64,000 nucleotides of DNA from Blautia glucerasea (lineage in GTDB: Bacteria > Bacillota > Clostridia > Lachnospirales > Lachnospiraceae), in assembly GCF_020537505.1 (NCBI RefSeq), contig NZ_JAJBMO010000013.1:31540-95539 (forward strand). The letters are read 5' to 3'. A model generated the notes under the pieces. The model saw nothing but the letters and a program-made list of their open reading frames with translations. It made no database searches and had not been told where the DNA came from. Both the position numbers and the translations under genes were made by a program. Position 1 is the first letter of the stretch; each line of letters starts with the position of its first letter. Below are positions 27,277 through 35,940 of the stretch, one piece after another.

Positions 27277-27867
27277 TCAATGTCCAACCTCTGTGAATTT
27301 CTCCTCATAAACCACATTGCCGTCATTCCGAAGCTTTACCGTGTAAATAACCACACATAACTTCAAAATTCCTTCCAGCAAAAATGCAATTCCTGTGAAA
27401 ATCACCGTCAGCCTTGCACCGCCTGCCGGATCTATGAGAAGCAGCATTCCAAACACGCCTGTCACTACAGCAACGATTAAAATCGCCCACCACAGATTCA
27501 GCCCGAATTTTTTTGCTTCCACCGACATCTGGATTCGAAGCAGGGCATCTGCCAGGATCAGCAGTCCGAAGACTACAAAGACCAGTTTAAAAATAGCTTC
27601 TCTTCTCACCAGGATCAGCACTCCCATGGCAATCATCAGAATTCCAAATCCTAAATCGAACTGAAAAGCCAGGCAGTAGAAATCCCTGGAAAAATAACCG
27701 ATGATCTTAATGATCCCGTCTGCAATGAATAAAGCTCCAGCCAGCACGCAGATAGTTTTCATGGCACCTTCCGGATTTGCCATAAGAAAAATTCCCAGCG
27801 CACAGAAGATAACCGCCATTACAATATATCCATTTCGCGCAATTTTCAAAGTACCTGACGTCTTCAT
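27277..27867 (-). CDS. DUF308 (HdeD-like) membrane protein
   Basis: A 196-residue protein with six predicted hydrophobic segments in three pairs, the pattern of the HdeD/DUF308 family (YIVMAVIFCALGIFLMANPE, TICVLAGALFIADGIIKIIG, LDLGFGILMIAMGVLILVRR-like segments). In enterobacteria HdeD helps acid resistance; here the role is unknown. AGGAGG lies before the ATG. It lies between the TetR gene upstream and the radical SAM gene downstream on the same strand. A strong terminator separates it from the TetR gene. Confidence 0.85.
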   Translation of the reverse strand: MKTSGTLKIARNGYIVMAVIFCALGIFLMANPEGAMKTICVLAGALFIADGIIKIIGYFSRDFYCLAFQFDLGFGILMIAMGVLILVRREAIFKLVFVVFGLLILADALLRIQMSVEAKKFGLNLWWAILIVAVVTGVFGMLLLIDPAGGARLTVIFTGIAFLLEGILKLCVVIYTVKLRNDGNVVYEEKFTEVGH

Positions 27868-27940
27868 ACAGATCCTCCTTTCTTCTGCTTCTTTTCATAC
27901 CCCTTATTATAATGAGAAAAATTTCCAAAAGGAACAGGCA

Positions 27941-27982
27941 AAAAAGGGACTGTGTCTGAAATTCAGACACAATCCCTTTTTT
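27941..27982 (-). terminator. Bidirectional terminator between the TetR and DUF308 genes
   Basis: AAAAAGGGACTGTGTCTGA pairs with TCAGACACAATCCCTTTTTT. One mismatch, a 3-nt loop and a T run on either strand. Confidence 0.85.
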
Positions 27983-28027
27983 GTCTAAACGGATATGCCG
28001 CCTGCGGCAACCGGATCCGGGTAGAAT

Positions 28028-28609
28028 TTATATGATTTTCTGATGCGCTGGCTTTGTTCCTGCCGCCTTTTCCAATGTTTTCTCGAAGGTATTTCCATAG
28101 AGGCTTCGAAGCTTCCCTGCATATTTGGTCAGGTCATAGGACATCCGGTGATCCATCCAGTCCAGAATCACTCCGGTCATCACACATTTATAAAAATGCA
28201 TCAACGCCTTCATATCCTCTTTTTCCATAATTTCTTCTTCAAAATTATGGATGATATACTGCTTCACAATGTACTGGCACATCTTATCCAGCGCACCGGT
28301 AAAAGTCTCCCTCTGCACAGAACAATAAATATGCAGCATAGCTTTCTTATTCTCTCCGATCAGATTTACCAGTACTTCAAGACATTCCAGCACAGAATCC
28401 ACTTCCACCGGACGCTCAAAGACCTGATCCACTTTCCGAAGAAGTGCACATTCCACAACATCGGAAATATCCCGGAAATGATAATAAAAGGTATTCCGGT
28501 TCACGCCGCAGCGTTCTACAATATCTTTCACTGTAATTTTCGCTAAGGGCTTCTCATTCAGCAGTTCAAACAAAGTCCTGATAATAATTTCTTTGGTAAA
28601 GCCAGACAT
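28028..28609 (-). CDS. TetR-family transcriptional regulator
   Basis: A 193-residue regulator. Residues 5-52 form the TetR helix-turn-helix (KITVKDIVERCGVNRNTFYY, then HFRDISDVVECALL). The rest is a helical ligand domain of the DhaS/TetR_C_8 kind (KALMHFYKCVMTGVILDWMD). It probably represses a nearby or distant operon; candidates on the same strand are the DUF308 and radical SAM genes, but an intervening terminator argues for separate transcripts. GGTGAG precedes the ATG. It lies downstream of the GGDEF-EAL gene in the opposite order of transcription expected for divergent autoregulation, so its operator cannot be placed. Confidence 0.85.
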   Translation of the reverse strand: MSGFTKEIIIRTLFELLNEKPLAKITVKDIVERCGVNRNTFYYHFRDISDVVECALLRKVDQVFERPVEVDSVLECLEVLVNLIGENKKAMLHIYCSVQRETFTGALDKMCQYIVKQYIIHNFEEEIMEKEDMKALMHFYKCVMTGVILDWMDHRMSYDLTKYAGKLRSLYGNTFEKTLEKAAGTKPAHQKII

Positions 28610-28777
28610 TTTCTCACCTGTCGTTTTTGAAATAAAGTCGGAAAAAAGCCCGATGGCTGCTGTTTCCGATTGTTAAGTTATTATCACAGATTATGCCACA
28701 AACTTTCTGAAATTGCAAGCGCCCGTTATTTTGCCAGACCTTACCAGGTCAGGCGCTGTTATAAATCACATGGAAGC

Positions 28778-30889
28778 TTATTTTCCCTGATAAGCCATCA
28801 GCTTACGGAACTGGTTCATCTCCTCGGTCACATCCCTGACAGCGCCGTAGAACATCTGGTGTCCATCCTGCTCTCTCAGGAAAAAGGCCTTGATATTGAT
28901 CCACATATACTGATCGTTCTTCCGCCTGCGGCGCACAGTGCCCTCTGCACCTTCCGCCAGCCGCTGGAAAGCTCTCTGGAAAATATTCTGCATCTTGTGC
29001 CGGTCATCGGGATAAATATCTTGAAGCACCTGTACATTCTCAGCCAGGTCTACCGGATCCTGTCCGATCAGAAGACAATATTTGTCATTTACCTGCAGCA
29101 GTTCTACATTGTCTTGGTACACGTCATAGATAGCGATCGGTCCCAGAATATTGTTCAGAATGCTGTCACTTGCCAGCTCCGACTGGAAAAGATCCTTGAA
29201 GCGCACATGCTCAATCTTCCGCGCCTGAATGCCGCGGTAGTCTACATTGTTCTCATCCAGAAGGATCCTCTTGATTTCTTCCACAGGTAAAGGCTTGTAG
29301 AAGAAATAGCCCTGTCCATAAATACAGCCCATATTCAGCAGATAATTGATCTGATCCTCCGTCTCCACACCCTCTGCGATCATGCGGAGTCCCATGATAT
29401 TGGCCATTCTGGTAACAGCCTCCAGGATACCCATTCCTTTTCCCATGGTGTTCTCGTCCATTTTCAGGAACTTCATATCGATCTTCAGAACGTCTACATT
29501 AACATCCTTCAGCATATTTAAAGAAGAATAACCGCTTCCAAAGTCATCCATCAGAACGGTAAAGCCAGCATTCCGCAGTTCCTCTGCCACTCCGGTGATC
29601 ACCTTATATTCCTCCACATAAGCACTCTCTGTGATCTCCAGCTCTACATATTCCGGCGGAAGCCCATATTTCTTCACCAGATGTTTGAAGTGCTCCACCA
29701 CGTCGATTGCATAAATATCCACACTTGATACATTGACCGAAATGGGGATCACCCGGTGTCCGGCTTTGATCCAGCCCTGCAGGGTCTGGCATACCTGCTC
29801 CCATACCTTTTTGTCCAGTTCCGTGACCAGACCATTGCTTTCCATAACCGGAATGAAATATCCAGGTGCCACGATTCCCTTGTCTGGGTGATTCCAGCGC
29901 ACCAGTGATTCCAGTCCCACAATCTTGCCAGTGTTCAGATTTACCTTTGGCTGAAGATAATAGATAAACTCATTCCTCTCCAGACCTTCCTGAACCTGGG
30001 TAAGGAGTACATGATTGTTCTCCAGCCTGGTCTTCATATCTGCACTGTAATAGACTGAACGTATTGCATAATTTCCCTTCACAGTCTCCTGGGCAAGGAT
30101 CGCACGGTCGTACATCAGGGAAATGCTCACATCCAGATCATCGATCACATAAAATCCAAAAGCGGGAAGAAATCCGGTATGTCCGCCATATGCACGTACA
30201 AAGCCTGTGATCCTGCGCTTCAGACTCTCCAGGATTTCTTCGGAATTTGGAAGTACAATGGTGAAATCATCACCTCCCATATATCCTGCAATCCCCCCAA
30301 CTTCCTGGCGCATTTTCTGAAGGTGGGCACCGATTTCTCCAAGAAGCCTGTCTCCTGCTTCCTGTCCGTACCACTCATTGAAAAGCTTAAAATGCTCAAT
30401 ATCAATGGCAGCCACACAATATTCTCCTGGCTGTATATCATTTACACTGAGAAAAGCTTCGGTCTGCCGGAAAAACGGCTCTCTGGAAAATAGTCCTGTA
30501 AGCTTATTTCGCTCGCCTTTACAGGAGTTCTTTCGCTCCACTACTTCCTTCTTCATATTTACAAAACGACAAAGCTCATCCAGATTCTTCTCTGTCACCT
30601 CTCTGGTAAGAATAACGTGGCAGCCTGTGGCTCCTGGCCACTCAATCTCGCCTGCGTTGATCTTCATCCACTTCTGTTCGTCTTCATTATAGAACATGTC
30701 CATCTTGCGGTTCTTATGTGCCAGCGGACAATTACGGCATGGATTCTCTTTTCTCCGGAATTTCTCATAACAGACATCCCCGATCTTCAGATCAGGAAAT
30801 CTCTTCTTAAGATTCTTACCGATATACTGAAGCCTGTATTCTCTGTCTACTACGTATGTATTTGTCTCAGTATTCTTTTCCTTTTTCAT
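28778..30889 (-). CDS. GGDEF-EAL cyclic-di-GMP signalling protein with PAS-like ends
   Basis: A 703-residue cytoplasmic protein. The N-terminal PAS-like domain has a Cys cluster (KENPCRNCPLAHKNR). Next come a GGDEF domain with GYMGGDDFTIVLP (the signature reads GGDDF), an EAL domain, and a C-terminal PAS domain. The EAL domain keeps the catalytic acids and Asn: VGLESLVRWNHP, ISVNVSS, ELEITESAYVE, LMDDFGSGYSSL and MIAEGVET. It therefore probably degrades c-di-GMP, while the cyclase side may be weak or regulatory. The start is placed at 30889 because a good promoter lies at 30938-30966; an in-frame ATG at 30949 would lie upstream of the transcription start. No membrane segment is present. Confidence 0.85.
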   Translation of the reverse strand: MKKEKNTETNTYVVDREYRLQYIGKNLKKRFPDLKIGDVCYEKFRRKENPCRNCPLAHKNRKMDMFYNEDEQKWMKINAGEIEWPGATGCHVILTREVTEKNLDELCRFVNMKKEVVERKNSCKGERNKLTGLFSREPFFRQTEAFLSVNDIQPGEYCVAAIDIEHFKLFNEWYGQEAGDRLLGEIGAHLQKMRQEVGGIAGYMGGDDFTIVLPNSEEILESLKRRITGFVRAYGGHTGFLPAFGFYVIDDLDVSISLMYDRAILAQETVKGNYAIRSVYYSADMKTRLENNHVLLTQVQEGLERNEFIYYLQPKVNLNTGKIVGLESLVRWNHPDKGIVAPGYFIPVMESNGLVTELDKKVWEQVCQTLQGWIKAGHRVIPISVNVSSVDIYAIDVVEHFKHLVKKYGLPPEYVELEITESAYVEEYKVITGVAEELRNAGFTVLMDDFGSGYSSLNMLKDVNVDVLKIDMKFLKMDENTMGKGMGILEAVTRMANIMGLRMIAEGVETEDQINYLLNMGCIYGQGYFFYKPLPVEEIKRILLDENNVDYRGIQARKIEHVRFKDLFQSELASDSILNNILGPIAIYDVYQDNVELLQVNDKYCLLIGQDPVDLAENVQVLQDIYPDDRHKMQNIFQRAFQRLAEGAEGTVRRRRKNDQYMWINIKAFFLREQDGHQMFYGAVRDVTEEMNQFRKLMAYQGK

Positions 30890-30937
30890 ACACAACTCGC
30901 TTCCGTTTTTATATACATAAATTCCCATTTTTTCTAT

Positions 30938-30966
30938 ATTATAAGGCATTCTTTTCCATTACGCAA
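30938..30966 (-). promoter_or_regulatory. Promoter of the GGDEF-EAL gene
   Basis: TTGCGT (30961-30966), 17-bp spacer, TATAAT (30938-30943) on the minus strand. The expected transcription start near 30931 decides the start codon at 30889. Confidence 0.7.
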
Positions 30967-31257
30967 CAAAACTGGCTCCGAAAGTTTTTCTGATTTCCTG
31001 CTATTTTTTTGACAATATTGTTGCATTTGGAAAAGCTTTCTTTTACACTCATATTTATCGTGTAACGGTTCCTTACATTCGCAGTTACACGCTTCACAAT
31101 ACATCAAAAGACAAGCGTTCTTGCGGCAAACCCAGAAAGCAGCGTTTGCTGCGCAAACTTAATTCTCGGTTTTTCCTAAGAATATCTTAAGATTTTACCC
31201 CTTTCATCTTAAATTTTGTCTGATACTTTATATATCATAGGGGAGGTGAAAAAGAAA
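30967..31257. other. Intergenic region between divergent signalling genes
   Basis: No gene. It holds a divergent relative of the GTTAC palindromes at 31060-31097, a GTTTGCTGCGCAAAC palindrome at about 31144, and direct repeats upstream of the response regulator (listed separately). Confidence 0.5.
31185..31217 (+). promoter_or_regulatory. Direct repeats, possible autoregulatory OmpR/PhoB-type site
   Basis: TCTTAAGATTTT (31185-31196) and TCTTAAATTTT (31207-31217) are spaced 22 bp apart, two helical turns, just upstream of the response-regulator gene. OmpR/PhoB-family regulators bind such tandem repeats. Direct proof is absent. Confidence 0.45.
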
Positions 31258-31953
31258 GTGGCAGTTATTCTTGTTTGTGATGATGACAGAGACATCGTGG
31301 AGGCTATCAGCATTTATCTGGAGCAGGAGGGACACCAGATCCGGAAGGCTTATGATGGCCAGCAGGCTCTTTCTATTTTGGAAAAGGAGCGGGTGGATCT
31401 GCTGATCATTGATGTGATGATGCCCAAACTGGATGGCATCAGGGCAACTTTGAAGATCCGGGAGGAGCATTCTCTTCCTATTATTATTCTTTCTGCCAAG
31501 TCTGAGGACGCGGATAAAATCCTGGGGCTGAATGTGGGGGCAGACGATTATGTGACAAAGCCGTTTAGTCCATTGGAGCTGATTGCAAGGGTGCGTTCCC
31601 AGCTTCGCAGGTATACGCAGCTGGGTGCGGCGGTTTCCTGCGAGAGCCAGCATGTTTATACCACGGGCGGACTGGTTGTGGATGATGACCGGAAGGAGGT
31701 CCAGGTGGATGGCGAGGTTGTGAAGCTTACGCCGATTGAGTATAATATTCTGCTTCTTCTTATTAAGAATCAGGGACGGGTGTTTTCTATTAATCAGATT
31801 TATGAAAATATCTGGAATGAGGAGGCGATTGCGGCGGATAATACGATTGCAGTGCATATACGGCATATCCGGGAGAAGATCGAGATTAATCCGAAGGATC
31901 CCAGGTACCTGAAAGTGGTTTGGGGGCTGGGGTACAAAGTGGAGAAGATTTAA
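31258..31953 (+). CDS. OmpR/PhoB-family response regulator
   Basis: A 231-residue regulator. The receiver domain has the DDD acidic pocket (LVCDDDRDIVEA), the phospho-acceptor Asp in LLIIDVMMPKLDG, and the Lys in DYVTKPFSPLEL. The C-terminal winged helix contains GLVVDDDRKEVQVDGEVVKL and the recognition segment DNTIAVHIRHIREKIEINPK. It resembles VanR-type regulators. The start is the GTG at 31258, 11 nt after GGGGAGG. It is followed by the sensor kinase in the same direction, but a 200-bp hairpin element sits between the two genes. Confidence 0.9.
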   Translation: MAVILVCDDDRDIVEAISIYLEQEGHQIRKAYDGQQALSILEKERVDLLIIDVMMPKLDGIRATLKIREEHSLPIIILSAKSEDADKILGLNVGADDYVTKPFSPLELIARVRSQLRRYTQLGAAVSCESQHVYTTGGLVVDDDRKEVQVDGEVVKLTPIEYNILLLLIKNQGRVFSINQIYENIWNEEAIAADNTIAVHIRHIREKIEINPKDPRYLKVVWGLGYKVEKI

Positions 31954-31957
31954 TTGC

Positions 31958-32184
31958 TATTTTGTGGGTTGAAAATTCGTCAAGGCGGACGCATTCGGAC
32001 AATGGGTATTACTCACTCACCGGCGCAACGCTCCGATGAACTAATCGCTAACTACGACTAATGCGTTCGGGAGAGCCCTCACGCATAAGTCTTCGTAAGC
32101 GCTGGATTTCATCTGCGCTAAGACCGCGCCTGAAATGGTTCGCTGGAGTAATACCCATTGCCCAAATGCTGTGTACTGACTGGG
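31958..32184 (-). repeat. Hairpin element (about 195 bp), copy 2
   Basis: Reverse-orientation copy lying between the response-regulator and sensor-kinase genes. Its core (31984-32182) matches copies 1 and 3. The similarity with copy 3 extends further on one side through a CCCACAAAATA segment (31958 onward). The inner stem reads GACTTATGCGT...ACGCATTAGTC in the element's forward sense. Confidence 0.85.
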
Positions 32185-32226
32185 ACTTTAGCATACAAAT
32201 AGTGACATAAATAAGAAAGGGGATAA

Positions 32227-35220
32227 ATGATGAATAAGAAAAAATGGCAGCGCAGTCCAGGCATAAAGGGACTGTTGCTGGTTTTGCAATATATTTTGCT
32301 GGGAGGAGCTATTTTTGCGGGGCTTTTCTTCCTTACGTTAGAATTTCACGGGGTACGGCTGGGGGATTCGGGAGGGGATTATCTGGATTCCAGCATGTTT
32401 GCTTCGAATTTTTATAATGCGACTTGGAATGTGGCACATGCGATTTCGTCGGTTGCTTCTTATGCGGACGCTGACTTGACAGCAGCTGGGGATGACATAG
32501 ACCGCACTGCAGGCAGTTCAGACAGTTCCACTTCCAACACTAGCAAGGTTTCTTCCGGGGATATTCGTGTGGTGGATCTGGATGAGGTAGTAAATGACCA
32601 GGAGATTTCTTTTACAAATACATCTGGGCTTGCTTATTCTTTGGAGGATCTGAAAAACTGGACGAAAAAACAGGATTATGATTATAATTCGGAAAATGGA
32701 GATCCGATCGTAATCTGCCATTATGCAAAGGACGCTTCTGATAATGCGCTGGGGCTTACCTATCATTATTACTATGTGAATGATTTTCTAAAGCTGATAG
32801 ATTCTGGGGAGCTGGCTTTCGCGGTGAATATGGAGTCTTATATGCCTCAATCAGATGACTGGGATACCTATCAGGAATCTTCCTACGAGGAATCTTCCAA
32901 TGAAATAGCACAAGCTATTATTGATGAAGTGAAAGACGATCTACAGTATGGAAGTCTGACAGAGCCTTTTTCTGAGATCCGGGTCAATTCTAAGGATGGA
33001 AGTACTCTTTATGATTATTTTTATTCCTATGAAGGTTATGAACCTAAGGAACACTTTACACCAGTTGGTGCGGACAGTATTCTGGATGTGGTAAATGAAA
33101 ATGAACGGTGGAATGGACACCTTCAGGATGCTTTTAATGGACTTTATGACATTCTTTCCAGCATTGATAATTATAATGAACAGATGGATGTGCTGAATGG
33201 CTATGCACAGGGACAGTCCAATATGAGTTATCTTTATGTCAATGAAGATAATGGACAGGTACTTACCAATGACAGTAATCTAGAGAAGGAACTGAATTAT
33301 GAGAAGGATAAAAATGTAACTTTCTCAGATAGTGCTGACGCTTCTGTCAATACAGCCACGGATTTCTCCATGGTTGGTTCCAGAAATTCAAATACTGGAT
33401 CCGCAAGTGGCGCGGGCACCAATTATTATCAGAAGCTCTGTGACATCCTGGATGGCATGGACGGATTTTCCTATGTGCTGCTTCAGGCTGCGCCGGATAG
33501 TTTTTCTACCAACCTGTCTGGACTTGACAGGCATTATGCGCTTCCGGGGAATCATATTACTTCCACACACTGGAAGGAGATAATGCGGCAGGTACTTCCG
33601 GAGGTCAGTGACAACTTTATTTTTGTCACTTATGTAAACCAGGAATTACCGGTTTCAGATAGCTTTACTGATGGAAAAACATTTTTTGACGCTTACTCCA
33701 GATATCAGAAACCTGTATTCCTTGCCTTCCTGCTCTGCTTCCTGCTGCTCATCGTCTCCCTTGTATGGCTCACTGCAGTTTCTGGAAGAAAATCCACAGA
33801 TGAGGAAATCCACCTCTGCTTCTTTGACCGCTGGCCAACAGAGCTTTCTGCTGGACTGGTAGTGTTTGCATGGCTCCTGGTTGTTGCCTTGTTTTTGCAG
33901 GGATCAACCATTTTAAACCTTGCAGACTATCAGATTGCCAGGTTACAGGCCGCAGATGCACAGGGATCTCTGCTTAACGCATACCAGTTGCTTGTCCTCA
34001 TTATCATTGGTTTTTACACCTTATTCTGGTTCCAGATCGGCTACCTGAGCCTGGTTCGAAGGATCAAAGCAAAACAGCTTTGGAAAAACAGTCTCCTTCG
34101 CAGACTGCTCCTCCTGATCGTAAAGGTTATCCGCTATATTAAAAGAAAATTTCACGCACTGGCCGATTTTTATTCCATAAATACCGTCAGCAGATTAAAA
34201 GTAACCTTTGCTTTCTTTGGCTATATGCTTATCAAATATTTCATCTTTGGCAATACGAAGTTCTTCTTTTTCCTCAGCTGCCTGGCGGACCTGCTGCTTC
34301 TGATTTACGGCATTACTAAGGCATATCACAGGGAACAGATTAGAAAAGGCCTGAAGGAGATCTCCGGCGGAAATCTCCAGTATAAGATTCCTCTGGACCG
34401 TCTCTCTGGCGACGATAAACGTATTGCCGAATATATCAACAATATTGGAAGCGGCCTTGACGCAGCCGTGGAAAACAGTGTGAAAAACGAGCGTATGAAA
34501 ACCGAGCTGATCACCAACGTCTCCCACGACCTAAAAACTCCGCTGACCTCCATCATCAGCTACATTGATCTTCTGAAACGGGAGAATTTCACAGATCCCA
34601 AGGTTTTGGAATATCTGGACATTCTGGAAACCAAAGCGGCACGTCTGAAGGTGCTCACAGAAGATGTGGTAGAGGCTTCCAAGGCAAGTACCGGTAATCT
34701 TACACTGAATATGACGAACCTTGATTTCGTGGAAATGCTCCACCAGGTAATTGGGGAATTTGAAGAGCGGTTCGAAGAGCGCCAGCTCACTATGATGGTC
34801 CATTTCCCAGATGAGCCTTCTATGATCCGCGCCGACGGCCAGCGCCTGTGGCGTGTGCTGGAAAATGTTTTCGGTAATGTGACCAAATACGCAATGGAAA
34901 GCACAAGAGTTTACGCCGAAGTCAAGAATGCCCGCGGTCAGGTAATCTTCACTCTGAAAAATATCTCCGCCCAGCCTCTTAACTTCGCAGCCGAAGAGCT
35001 GACCGAGCGTTTTGTCCGCGGCGACGTCTCCCGCAACACCGAAGGCAGCGGCCTTGGCCTTAGCATCGCCAAAAGCCTCACCGAACTCCAAGGCGGCAAA
35101 TTCCAGCTCTACCTGGACGGCGATTTATTCAAAGTAACCATTACTTTCCAGGCGCAGGCTGAAATAGCCGAGCAACCAGAACCTGCTTTACCAGAACAGC
35201 CTAAACCGGAAGAACGATAA
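32227..35220 (+). CDS. Large membrane sensor histidine kinase
   Basis: A 997-residue kinase, about twice the usual length. There is a transmembrane segment at about 13-38, then a long extracellular region (about 40-495) rich in Asp, Ser, Asn and Tyr and without cysteines that suggest structure. Three or four further membrane segments follow (about 498-525, 540-565, 580-608, 660-700). The cytoplasmic kinase has H in ELITNVSHDLKTPLTSIISY, the N box ENVFGNVTKYA and the G box NTEGSGLGLSIAKSL. The tail is Pro/Glu-rich. It pairs with the response regulator upstream. The ligand is unknown. AAGAAAGGGG precedes the tandem ATGATG. Confidence 0.88.
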   Translation: MMNKKKWQRSPGIKGLLLVLQYILLGGAIFAGLFFLTLEFHGVRLGDSGGDYLDSSMFASNFYNATWNVAHAISSVASYADADLTAAGDDIDRTAGSSDSSTSNTSKVSSGDIRVVDLDEVVNDQEISFTNTSGLAYSLEDLKNWTKKQDYDYNSENGDPIVICHYAKDASDNALGLTYHYYYVNDFLKLIDSGELAFAVNMESYMPQSDDWDTYQESSYEESSNEIAQAIIDEVKDDLQYGSLTEPFSEIRVNSKDGSTLYDYFYSYEGYEPKEHFTPVGADSILDVVNENERWNGHLQDAFNGLYDILSSIDNYNEQMDVLNGYAQGQSNMSYLYVNEDNGQVLTNDSNLEKELNYEKDKNVTFSDSADASVNTATDFSMVGSRNSNTGSASGAGTNYYQKLCDILDGMDGFSYVLLQAAPDSFSTNLSGLDRHYALPGNHITSTHWKEIMRQVLPEVSDNFIFVTYVNQELPVSDSFTDGKTFFDAYSRYQKPVFLAFLLCFLLLIVSLVWLTAVSGRKSTDEEIHLCFFDRWPTELSAGLVVFAWLLVVALFLQGSTILNLADYQIARLQAADAQGSLLNAYQLLVLIIIGFYTLFWFQIGYLSLVRRIKAKQLWKNSLLRRLLLLIVKVIRYIKRKFHALADFYSINTVSRLKVTFAFFGYMLIKYFIFGNTKFFFFLSCLADLLLLIYGITKAYHREQIRKGLKEISGGNLQYKIPLDRLSGDDKRIAEYINNIGSGLDAAVENSVKNERMKTELITNVSHDLKTPLTSIISYIDLLKRENFTDPKVLEYLDILETKAARLKVLTEDVVEASKASTGNLTLNMTNLDFVEMLHQVIGEFEERFEERQLTMMVHFPDEPSMIRADGQRLWRVLENVFGNVTKYAMESTRVYAEVKNARGQVIFTLKNISAQPLNFAAEELTERFVRGDVSRNTEGSGLGLSIAKSLTELQGGKFQLYLDGDLFKVTITFQAQAEIAEQPEPALPEQPKPEER

Positions 35221-35235
35221 TATTATAAAACCCAA

Positions 35236-35291
35236 AACAGTAGTAGAAGTATAGATTCTCTCGTTTTCCACTTCTACTACTGTTCTTTTTT
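35236..35291 (+). terminator. Terminator after the large sensor kinase
   Basis: Perfect 15-bp stem AACAGTAGTAGAAGT / ACTTCTACTACTGTT around a 19-nt loop, followed by CTTTTTTC on the plus strand. Confidence 0.85.
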
Positions 35292-35306
35292 CAAGAGTGT
35301 TACCTG

Positions 35307-35892
35307 TTATTTCTTTACAATCCACTTTCCATTTCTATTGAATCCTTGTCTTTCAACCAGTCCATCTTCACGCAAATCCTTTATAATCTTCTGGATCTGC
35401 TTTCTCGATAGATTAAATTCCTCCATAAGTTTCATCTGCGTTATTGAAGGATTTTCTTCCAAGCGCTGCAATATATCCTGCTTTTTTTCGGCTTCTTTTT
35501 TTGGCTCCTTTTTGGCTCCTTTTCGGCTCCTTTTCGGCTCCCTTTTGGCTCCCTGATATCATATCCTCGATGGTAAACTGTTTGTTCTGGTATGTCTCAA
35601 CACCAATGATTGGGGTATAAGCCGGTCTAAGAAGTTTGCATTTTGCAAATATGTTTTTCTGATAAGAATCCAACTTATCCATCGGAACTCCCTTTAGCGG
35701 ATAAACAGGCCTTCCATTATTTTCCTGTACGCCAATAACAATACACCCTCCGCCCCAGTTATCCAGATCATTTGCAAATGCACATATAGATTTCAAGGAG
35801 GCAGCTGCATCCCAAGTTTCCTTAAATTCAATTCTTGCCCATTCAACTACATCTCCAGACAAAAAAGTTTTAATGTTGGTTGGTATTGCCAT
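35307..35892 (-). pseudogene. AlbA_2 / winged-helix ATP-binding regulator remnant, frameshifted
   Basis: The N terminus (about 105 residues) is a typical AlbA_2 (Schlafen-like) domain: RIEFKETWDAAASLKSICAF, DNWGGGCIVIGVQENNGRPV, YPLKGVPMDKLDSYQKNIFA. The family is usually 400-500 residues, but here it jumps to a linker built from repeats of SQKGAEKEPKR. In the uninterrupted frame the protein ends after 159 residues (stop at 35413). If the A7 run (T7 at 35496-35502 on the plus strand) is read as A6, the frame continues into a winged helix, QDILQRLEENPSITQMKLME through to GKWIVKK, with a stop at 35307. So it is an internally deleted gene with a homopolymer frameshift, possibly switchable. Confidence 0.75.
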
Positions 35893-35940
35893 GCGGTCAC
35901 TTCCTTTCCTACATATTTTTCAAACGCTGTCCTACGATAC

